Shown here: positions 55,771 through 64,000 of the stretch, piece after piece | Numbering within the stretch: the first letter of the stretch is position 1 | Layout: every line of letters begins with the position of its first letter | Origin: Sophora flavescens | Taxonomy: Eukaryota; Streptophyta; Magnoliopsida; Fabales; Fabaceae | Assembly: GCA_030762895.1 (NCBI GenBank) | Contig: CM061068.1 | Location: forward strand, 81,723,840-81,787,839 | DNA: 64,000 nt | Direction: 5' to 3' | Position numbers and translations under genes: made by a program | The notes under the pieces: generated by a model | Seen by the model: the letters and a program-made list of their open reading frames with translations, nothing else | What the model was told of the DNA's origin: nothing | The model's database searches: none

Positions 55771-58700
55771 TCCTATCCACTGGACCTAAGTTTCCCGACC
55801 ATCAATTTCAAAGTGGGAATTAAACAATAAGACTTTCGACCCACAAAAAATTCTTTCCTAACAATCATTCTATCATGAAATTGTTTTGTTCTCTCTTTAT
55901 ACATCCTGGAGCTTTCATAGGCTTCTAGCCTAAGCTCCTCAAGTTCTTTAAATCTGCAGTTTTCTTTCAACACCAGATTTCTTCATGTCCATGTTACAAC
56001 TCTTTACTGCCCAATATGCTCTATGCTCAACTTCCACCGGGAGGTGACATGCCTTGCCAAATACAAGCCGGAAGGGGGACATTCCTATAGGTGTCTTAAA
56101 AGCAGTCCTCTGGGCTCACAGTGCGTCTTCCAGACGGCGGCTCCATTCCCTTCTGTTCTGCTGCACCATCTTCTCTATAATTTGCTTGATCTCCCTGTTT
56201 GATATTTCTGCCTGGCCATTGGTTTGGGGATGGTAAGCAGTGGACACTCTATGTACAACCCCATATTTCCTGAGTAAGGCCTCCATGGTTCTGTTGCAAA
56301 AGTGTGTGCCCTGGTCACTGATGATGGCCTTGGGTATGCCAAACCTGCAAAAAATGTTGGACCTAACAAATTTGGAAACAATTTGAGCATCGTTAGTCCT
56401 AGTGGGGATTGCTTCCACCCACTTTGAAACATAATCTACAGCCAACAGAATATATACAAAACCAAAAGAAGGAGGGAAAGGACCCATGAAATCCATCCCC
56501 CACACATCAAAAACTTCACAAAAGAGCATGGGCTGTTGAGGCATCTCACTCCTACGAGTGATGGCAGGGCCTGTTATTTGACATTCTTTACAATTCTTGT
56601 ATACCTCATATGAATCCCTAAAAATTGTGGGCCAGTAAAACCCAGAATCCAGGACTTTTCTTACTGTCCTCTGAGGTCCAAAGTGTCCTCCAACTGGAGA
56701 GGCATGTGAGAAATGCAGGATGGACTCTGTCTCATGATCGAGTACACACCTCCGAATAACCTGGTCACTGCAAAACTTCCACAGGTAGGGATCATCCCAC
56801 ACATAGTACTTTGCATCGCTTTTCAGCTTGTGGAACTTATGTCTACTTGTACCTGCAGGAACAACACCAGCAACAAGAAAATTTACAATGTCAGCAAACC
56901 AGGGGGTTACCCCATACATATGTAACAGTCTCTCATCAGGGAAATCATCTTGGATGGGAAAAGTATCCTCATCCCTTGCTATCCGGCTCAAATGATCTGC
57001 TACCAAATTTTCAGCTCCACTTTTATCCTTTATCTCCACATTGAATTCTTGGAGCAAAAGCATCCACCGGATCAGTCTTGACTTAGCTTCTGGCTTTTTC
57101 AACAGATATTTCAGAGCTGCATGGTCAGTAAAAACAGTCACCCTAGAACCTAGCAAATAAGTCCTAAACTTATCAAGTGCAAATACAACAGCTAGCAGCT
57201 CTTTCTCAGTGGTGGTGTAATTTTCCTGTGCAACATCTAAGGTCCTAGAAGCATAATGAATTACATGGGCAACCTTGCCCACCCTTTGTGCCAGAACTGC
57301 TCCCACAACAAAATTTGAAGCATCACACATCAGTTCAAAATGGAGTGTCCAGTCTGGGGGCTGGATGACAGGGGTAGAAGTCAACGCTTTTTTCAAATAG
57401 TCAAATGACTCCTTGAACTTTTCATCAAACTGGAACAGGGCATCATTCTTCAGCAGATTTGACAATGGCAGTGCTATCTTGCTGAAGTCCTTTATAAAGC
57501 GCCTGTAGAAACCTGCATGTCCAAGAAAAGAACGGATCTCGCGTACGCAAGATGGGTAAGGCAATGAAGAAATCACATTAATTTTTGCAGGATCTACAGA
57601 AATACCCTCTTTGGAAATTACATGACCCAAAACTATCCCCTGTTCTACCATGAAGTGACATTTCTCATAATTCAAAATCAGATCAGTATCAATGCATCTT
57701 TGTAGAACAAGACTTAGACTATGCAAACAAGCATCAAATGAGGAGCCATATACAGTAAAATCATCCATGAACACCTCTATGCAATTTTCAATAAAATCAG
57801 AGAAAATGCTAAGCATGCATCTTTGAAAGGTGCCAGGAGCATTACAGAGGCCAAATTGCATCCTCCTATAAGCAAACGTACCGAAAGGGCACGTGAAGGT
57901 GGTCTTTTCCTGATCCTCAGGGGCAATATGAATCTGGAAATACCCGGAAAAGCCATCTAGAAAACAATAATGAGATTGGCCAGCCAAATTGATCCAAAGA
58001 TCTCGATCTATGAACGGCAAAGGAAAATGATCCTTTCTGGTGGCCTGGTTCAACTTCCTATAGTCTATACAAACTCGCCAGCTATTCTGGACTCTAGTAG
58101 GCACAAGCTCATTATTTTCATTCCTAACTACTGTTAGACCAGACTTCTTTGGTACAACTTGCACCGGACTTACCCAAGTACTATCAGAGATGGGGTAGAT
58201 AATACCTGCCTGTAGAAGCTTAGTCACCTCTTTCTTCACCACATCCAAAATCAGTGGGTTAAGTCGCCTTTGGACCTGTCTTACTGGCTTAGCCCCATCC
58301 TCCAGTAAAATTCTGTGCATGCATCTGGAGGGGCTAATTCCTGGAATATCGGCCAATGTCCACCCAATAGCCTTCTTGTATTTCTTCATAACCTCTAAAA
58401 GCTTTGCTTCCTGGTCAGAGTCGAGGCTGGAAGAGATGATGACTGGAAGTCTTTCATTTGTCTCTAGGTAAGCATACTTCAGGTTCTCTGGGAGTGGCTT
58501 GAGCTCTAAGGATGGTGGCTGCTCAACAGATGGTGCATTGGGAGTAGCCATGATGTCACGGACTTCTGAAGAACAGACAGCTCCAATCTCACTATCACTA
58601 TCACTATCATCCTCACCCTGCAAGGTTGAATCCAAAAACTCAGAACAAACAGAACATGGGTTAGTGTTAGTACAGTTAGTACAAGTGTATACATCATCAA

Positions 58701-60177
58701 AACCAGAAATAAGAGGAAAATCATAAATAAAGTCATCATGGGTGTCCTCAATAAGCTCATAAAGCAACTCTAAGTGGAATACAGAGTGCTCCTCTACTGG
58801 GTGTTTCATAGCATCAAAGATCTTGAACTGGGCCACAATACCACCAAACTCCATATACATAGTCCAATCATAAACATCAATCTTGGTCTTGGATGTCATC
58901 ATGAATGGTCTGCCCAAGATTATAGGTGATCTACTGGACTGAGTCTCTCCTGCCATGTCTAGGATGTAGAAGTCCGTAGGGAATATCAAATCATCAACTT
59001 GCACTAGCACATCCTCTACCATTCCCATGGGTCGGGCACTAGTCCTGTTAGCCAACTGGATGGTAAGACCTGTATACTGCAATGGCCCAAGATCAAGGTT
59101 GTTAAAGATGGAGGTAGGCATGACATTGATTGATGCTCCCAAGTCCAACATGCAGTTTTCAAACTTCCTGTCCCCAATAGTGCATGGAATAGTGAAGGTG
59201 CCTGGATCCTTGCACTTCTGTGGCAGTGCCTGAGTAGGGGTTAAAGCAACAACTCTTTCTGGCTTAGACTGGATAAGCGCTGAGACATTCATTCCCAAGT
59301 CAACTCTCTCATTAGTTTTCATCTTTCTCTTGTTGGTGCATAGATCCTTCAAAAATTTGGCATACTTGGGCACTTGCTTGATCACATCTAGGAGAGGAAT
59401 ATTTACAGCTACTTTTCTGAAAACATCAAGAATCTCCTTCTCCTTATTTTCACCACCAACCTTCTTATTTTTCTGCAATCTATGTGGGAATGGAATGGGT
59501 GGTCTATACACTTTCTCAGCTTCAACTTCAACCATAGGCTCAGGAGTAACCTCAACAGTAGGCTCAGGAGTTACCTCAATAGTTTCTTCATCCTTTCCAG
59601 AGGTGGCCTCGACAACTTTTCCCGATCTTGGAGATATGGCACTCACATTAGGGTTGGAGGCATTGGGATTTATCACTGGTTGTGCTGGCAGCTGGGTTGT
59701 TCTTTGAGCTTGCTTTATGTTATTTATGTCTGTGGCCATCTGTCCAATCTGTGTCCTCAAATCTTGAATGTTAGCACTTGTTTGCTGCTGATACTGTGCC
59801 TGTGAGGTCTGGAACTGTGCCTGGAACTGTCCCATTTGCTGATGGAAAAGTGTAGTCATTTGTGCATTCAATTGTGAAGTTATTTGCTTGCACATGTCAT
59901 CTACTGAAGGTCCGGAAGGTGCAGAAGTGGCCACTGGAGGAGGATTCTGAGGTGCCATCGGTCGCTGTTGGGATGAGTTCCCATACCGCAGATTAGGATG
60001 ATTACTCCAGCTGGGATGGTACCTATTTGTTGAGAGGTCTGGAGTCTTTGTACTGCTGCTCGTTATTGCCCCGATTATACGGATGGACTGCAAAGGCTTG
60101 AGGTGATTCAAGAATCGATCCTCCTTGCAAAATGGGGCATGCTTCATATGGGTGCTCAGGAGAACTGCACATGCCAC
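55770..60177 (-). pseudogene. Athila pol: protease, reverse transcriptase, RNase H, integrase
   Basis: A single frame of 1353 codons runs from 60177 to a TGA at 56116-56118. In order it shows a Gln/Pro-rich linker, a protease (LDLGASINVMP, about 59130), reverse transcriptase (about 58300-57500, with FMDDF at about 57760), RNase H (MCDASNFVVGAV, about 57330; FTDHAALKYLL) and integrase (HASPVGGH and CKEC zinc part at about 56700-56570; DDE residues in GMDFMGPF, SDQGTHF and the helix NREIKQIIEK). The integrase C-terminal part continues in frame-broken form to about 55773 (EELRLEAYESS). Motifs are intact, so only the stop and the gag-pol shift mark it as defective. Confidence 0.94.
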
Positions 60178-61021
60178 ACAACACTGCAGGCTGAACCCTA
60201 TCCATTGCCAATTTCTCTACCAAAGAAGTGAGCCTATCAATTCTATCATCACGGTCATGGCTGGAAGAGGAAGTGTGGACCTCATGTACACCTCTAGTCT
60301 CAACAGAATTTCTTCTGGTAGTGAATTGCTGAGAATTCAGTGACATGTTCTCAATGAGTTGCTTGGCAGCAGATGGAGTCTTGTCAACCAACGCTCCCCC
60401 ACTAGCAGCATCCAAAATATTCCTATCCATCGGCAGTAGCCCTTCATAAAAGTACTGGATGAGGAGCTGTTCAGAAATCTGATGCTGGGGGCAACTTGAT
60501 GTCAACTTCTTGAACCTCTCCCAATATTCAGCTAGCGACTCATTTCCTTGCCTGATGCCACAGATTTCTTTTCTGATTGAGGCAGCTCTGGAGGCAGGAA
60601 AATATTTCTCTAGGAAGAGCTTCTTCAAGTCGTTCCATGTGGTAATGGAGTTCGGCTCAAGGTATAATAGCCAATCTTTTGCAGCTCCCTGGAGTGAGAA
60701 CGGAAAAGCCTTCAACTTGATATGATCCTCAGTTACTCCTTCTGGCCTCAAAGTTGTGGAGCAGACAACTTGGAATTCCTTCAAGTGCTTGTGTGGATCT
60801 TCACCTGCAAGACCATTAAATCCTGGCAACAAATGGATTAGCCCAGATTTTAATTCAAAAGGAGTGTCAGCACCAAGATAAGCAATGCACAAACCATTGT
60901 AATTCACATCAGGGGCAGCAAGCTGCCTCAATGTCCTTTGGTCTCCCATGTTTTCAAAAACAGACTTGGAATTAGAATCACTACTAGAACTAGCCCGAAA
61001 TTCTCTACGGAGTGTATGCAA
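60023..61021 (-). CDS. Athila gag
   Basis: The frame has 332 codons. The gag core (Retrotrans_gag) has HLKEFQVVCSTTLRPEGV, FSLQGAAKDWLLYLEPNSIT, LEKYFPASRAASIRKEI and ESLAEYWERFKKL. A CCHC zinc knuckle CGMCSSPEHPYEAC follows at about residue 283. Gag packages the element RNA into cytoplasmic particles. It ends at 60023 in a region where pol is in another frame (overlap 60023-60177). Related elements have gag and pol in one frame, so a one-base change near 60030-60045 is likely. Confidence 0.92.
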   Translation of the reverse strand: MHTLRREFRASSSSDSNSKSVFENMGDQRTLRQLAAPDVNYNGLCIAYLGADTPFELKSGLIHLLPGFNGLAGEDPHKHLKEFQVVCSTTLRPEGVTEDHIKLKAFPFSLQGAAKDWLLYLEPNSITTWNDLKKLFLEKYFPASRAASIRKEICGIRQGNESLAEYWERFKKLTSSCPQHQISEQLLIQYFYEGLLPMDRNILDAASGGALVDKTPSAAKQLIENMSLNSQQFTTRRNSVETRGVHEVHTSSSSHDRDDRIDRLTSLVEKLAMDRVQPAVLCGMCSSPEHPYEACPILQGGSILESPQAFAVHPYNRGNNEQQYKDSRPLNK

Positions 61022-61152
61022 TGTTCTTTCTATCTCAGGATCAAATTCACACAGTTCAAGGCAGTTAGATCTAGTAGCCAGACTAATTCAAAAAGAAAAC
61101 AAAAATAAAAAAGAAAAACAGATAATAAAATGCGAAAATAACAAAACAAGAG

Positions 61153-61170
61153 TCCCCGGCAACGGCGCCA
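61153..61170 (-). other. Athila primer-binding site
   Basis: The minus strand reads TGGCGCCGTTGCCGGGGA, six bases inside the 5' LTR. This sequence is characteristic of Athila/Tat elements. The tRNA it pairs with was not verified here. Confidence 0.88.
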
Positions 61171-61176
61171 ATTTTT

Positions 61177-62517
61177 TGGTCGCGCTGTCGCGCACGCGCC
61201 AAAAAGGATGAGCGGGTTTTGAAAATGTAGTTTAGGGCGACAACTCGGATGTCGTCTCTCAAGGACTCTTAAAATGTTATTTTCCACAAAAATAAGTTTT
61301 TTTTGGGGGGTTGGATTGAGATGCAATCAAAGAAAACAAAATAATGAAAACAGAGGACTAAAACAAGACAGTTCAAAGAGGTTATCAAATGGCCAAAAAC
61401 AGATTAATCTATTGCTCTTGATTTCCCACTATCATAGGTTCATGCAATTTCCAAGCCCTAAGCAGATTCTTATCCCCTCCCGGTTATAGCAACAATTTAC
61501 AAACGAAACTACTGCTACAGATACATGTCCCTATTCCCGAATTAAACAAACGGGGTTAAGCCCTCATGAACTAAACGAACATGAATGTACACACGCGAAT
61601 TAAACAAACGTGATTAATTATAGGAACATGATATCACCGAAAATAAATCAACACAATACATTATACTCCTGAATTAAACAAACAGAAATATAAAGCATGG
61701 CATTGAAGAGGGAAAAGCATACAAAACAGGAAAATACAAGAACTTCAAGTATATGGAAATCAATTACAATAGATCAATCCTAGAAACTTAGTTCTCCATC
61801 AAAAACGAAAACACACAAAAAAGAAATGTAAACAGAATAATGGAGAAGCAAAAGTCTTTACAAACTGTTCAGAACATCAATTTATACTAGTCAGAAATTA
61901 AGCCTATTCGCGAGGCGAAGCCTTTCTCGCGACGCGATTCTTGTGAACAGTCTGCAACTTTTGGTATTCTCGCGAGGCGAACAATCCTTCGCGAGGCGAG
62001 GAACTGAAGAGTCTTCTTGTCACGCCCGTTATGAACATCAGGGGCCAACCGTGATGCTTTCTGACTTCCAGGATCGCGAGGCGAATGGATGCTCGCGAGG
62101 CGAGACTCTTCAACTTCAAAACTGCCACAGCCGTGACCTTCAACACGGGCAAGCCGTGATCGTCTCTGACTTTTCAGGGTTGCAAGACTCGCGGGGCGAG
62201 ACATACTTCGCGGGGCGAACCAGGGACCTTGCATTTTCTTGGAACAATCAGGCTTCGGGGTCGCGTGGCGAGTATAGCTTTCGCGGGGCGAATCCCCTGT
62301 TTCTTTATTCTCTTGCCTTCCAACTTATCCTGAAAACAAAGACACAACTATAAGTGTATTATTTGACTTAAAACTAGCTAAATTAACCTAAAACTACTCT
62401 AGAGACTCAAAACCTTGCTTGAGGACAATCTAATCTAATTTGGGTGAAAATACGATATAATTTGCACAAAACCCTGGTCATACTAGCCATAAAACTAGAT
62501 GAGCCAGAGGCTTATCA
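61177..62517 (-). mobile_element. Athila 5' LTR
   Basis: This is the right LTR, 5' with respect to the genes. It is near-identical to the left LTR. The most visible differences are the short G run (6), a seven-base difference near 61510, and five extra bases in TTCGCGGGGCG at about 62205. Confidence 0.93.
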
Positions 62518-62522
62518 ATCAC

Positions 62523-62637
62523 CAGCAATAAACTAGAAGTTAAGGATAATTTTTTTTGTTGCCACCCCTAGATGACAGACTGATAAAAAATCAACGCCAC
62601 CCCCTAAATGATAATTGTTTCTTGTTTCTTGTTTTTT
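62523..62637 (-). mobile_element. LINE 3' fragment, second part
   Basis: This is the continuation of the 52561-52747 fragment on the other side of the Athila, up to the right copy of GTTGATCTT. It has T-rich GTTTCTTGTTTCTTG words and no coding capacity. Confidence 0.55.
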
Positions 62638-62921
62638 GTTGATCTTGATCTCACGGGTAGACTGTATGAGGAAATAATGGTTGAAAGATAAGGTTTTGCC
62701 TTTTATGTTGGTATTAAATATGAGAATCTTCCACATTTCTATCCTCATTGCCAAGCTATTGGTCATTCATTTTCGAATTGTAAAAAGAATTCTGGTGACG
62801 CCCCTTCAAAGCTTCATAAAGATGTAGTTGTCCAAAAAGATAAGGTAATATCTGCCCCCACATATATCCCTAAAGTTGTTCGTGTTGATAAAGTGGGAAA
62901 CAATGGCTTAGTTGATACCGA
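62638..62921 (+). pseudogene. LINE ORF1, zinc-knuckle part
   Basis: After the right 9-bp duplication the reading continues DLDLTGRLYEEIMVER, a TAA, then GFAFYVGIKYENLPHFYPHC and QAIGHSFSNCKK. This is the DUF4283-linked zf-CCHC_4 knuckle in which the first Cys is Tyr. It ends where CACTA4 is inserted at 62922. The rest of the LINE is probably beyond the window. Confidence 0.82.
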
Positions 62922-64000
62922 CACTAGTGCAATAAGTGTTTTTTACGTCAGTTAAAATTGATTTTATACTTCGGAATATTGTCTGACGTAAATACAGTGT
63001 CTGACACATTTTTCTCCGCATGCATCACATCAATGCAGCGTCTGACATCAAACTTGCGCCAGTATGGAAGATCAAAGAATATCGACCTCTTCTTCCATAT
63101 GTTTTTCTCAGCAGCTTTACCTTTCCTTTTGGACTTGCTTTATATAACATCGATGCCCTTTACCCACTGATAAACCTGCTCTCCAATTAAGGCCGTCGGA
63201 GCTTCTTCTGTCTCTTGGCATCCATTAAAAGCTTTTTTCATCTTACGATATGGGTGATCATGTCTAAGAAATCTCCGATGCCCAAGGAAAACCGTCTTCT
63301 TTCCATGATGCAACTGAGTGTAGCATATGCCTTCTTCACATATAGGGCATGCTTTATGCCCCTTGACACTGTACCCGGACAAGTTACCGTATGCTGGAAA
63401 GTAGTTGATGGTGCAAAATAACATGGCACGAAGCTTGAAAGTCTCATGAGAATACCCATCAACTACATCAACACCTTCCACCCACAGCATTTTCAAGTCT
63501 TCAATCAAGGGACTTAGATAAACATCTAAGTCATTTCCCAGTTGCTTTGGGCCCGAAATCATCATAGACAACATCATGTATTTGCGCTTCATGCACAACC
63601 AAGGGAGCAGGTTGTAAATTATCAACAAAATAGGCCATGAACTATGAATACTACTCATGTTACCATAAGGATTCATTCCATCCGTAGCAAGTTCAAGCCT
63701 TAGGTTTCTTGGCTCATCGGCGAAATCCGGAAACATAGTATCAATATCTTTCCATTGCATAGAATCAGTAGGATGACGAACCTTTCCATCACGTTTCTTA
63801 TAATCATTATGCCATCTAAGATTCTTCGCATCTTTCGCATTGGCAAACAATCGCTTGAACCTTGGAATTATTGGAAGATACCACAACACCTTCGCAGGAG
63901 GACCCTTTTTTCTCACATCATCAAGATCATCATCATCACCACCCTTCACTTTGTATCGTGATAACCCACATTTAGGGCAATCGTGATTGTCTTCATGAAC
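62922..64000 (-). mobile_element. CACTA4, deletion derivative of the CACTA1 family (right end outside window)
   Basis: The terminus CACTAGTGCAATAAGTG at 62922 and ACGTCAGTTAAAATTG match the inverse of the right end of CACTA1. After only about 75 bases the sequence jumps into the transposase, so the 3' half of the gene and most of the subterminal repeats are deleted. The element is in opposite orientation to CACTA1. Confidence 0.9.
63005..64000 (-). pseudogene. CACTA4 transposase fragment (Transposase_21)
   Basis: The minus frame is open from the window edge to a TAA at 63140-63142 and carries CPKCGLSRYK, LRLELATDGMNPYGN, YLSPLIEDLKMLWVEGVD and HKACPICEEG. It matches CACTA1 8115-8970 almost throughout. 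Homology goes on in frame after the stop to about 63005 (MHAEKNVSD), where the deletion joins it to the terminus. DUF4218 and DUF4216 are missing. Confidence 0.9.

Larger units (their letters stand above)
52748..62517 (-). mobile_element. Athila-lineage Ty3/gypsy retrotransposon, 9.8 kb, TSD ATCAC
   Basis: Two direct LTRs of 1355 and 1341 bases flank gag and pol on the minus strand. The 5-bp duplication ATCAC is at 52743-52747 and 62518-62522. The LTR reads TGATAAGCC...GCGACCA on the minus strand. The LTRs differ by only a few dozen positions, which indicates a fairly recent insertion. Gag type, pol order and PBS fit the Athila lineage (Cyclops/Calypso relatives of legumes). The element is defective through a gag-pol frameshift and an in-frame stop in the integrase. 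Confidence 0.95.

Overview
The window is a repeat-dense, AT-rich stretch of a plant nuclear genome. The evidence is a set of plant-specific families: CACTA (En/Spm) transposons with Transpos_assoc/Transposase_21 proteins, an Athila-lineage Ty3/gypsy element, a Ty1/copia gag, L1-type LINEs with DUF4283, a Stowaway element, and LOB-domain (LBD) sequences. Mutator-like terminal repeats of the 'TTTTAGTCC' type and the Athila family make a papilionoid legume plausible; that part is inference. I see no intact ordinary host gene with a secure identity, and no rRNA, tRNA or CRISPR.

Left part (1-2151): 3' portion of a long, probably gypsy, LTR containing an open 162-aa acidic ORF. Main part (about 2152-44436): a tandem array of six units, basic length about 2.4-2.5 kb. 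Each unit starts with two LBD pseudogene fragments arranged head to head (minus arm, short spacer, plus arm), followed by a conserved AT-rich body. Two units (starting 20.7 and 39.5 kb) also hold an extra plus arm and belong to a segmental duplication of about 5 kb that carries a CACTA 3' remnant and an Athila LTR. That gives 14 LBD fragments. All arms I could compare share arm-specific frameshifts, so the inverted pair existed before the tandem amplification. The large palindromes could be transcribed into hairpin RNA against functional LBD genes; this is a hypothesis.

Three long CACTA elements sit inside array units. CACTA1 (4962-11291) carries a transposase broken by two stops and one frameshift. 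CACTA2 (13389-18855, 3-bp TSD TAA) has no transposase; it carries exon-level fragments of an SLC35F-type carrier, an ABCC transporter and a small Trp-rich secreted-type ORF, plus a Ulp1/C48 protease with its catalytic residues in place (a Pack-CACTA). CACTA3 (30788-39430, TSD AAA) carries an internally deleted transposase and a Transposase_24 gene. Each family has its own subterminal repeat. A copia fragment (25609-27749) interrupts unit 4.

Right part (44437-64000): a Mutator-like element with a captured PPPDE/DeSI protease exon (45171-46613), a 329-bp Mutator MITE with a perfect 9-bp TSD, a small 42-codon ORF (48244) with a decayed paralogue at 44479, LINE fragments, a Stowaway MITE, and a nested stack. 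In the stack a LINE ORF1 (51675 onward) is interrupted by a LINE 3' fragment (9-bp TSD), which is itself split by a nearly complete 9.8-kb Athila retrotransposon (52748-62517, TSD ATCAC, minus strand). The LINE is then cut again by a CACTA1-family deletion derivative that runs off the right edge.
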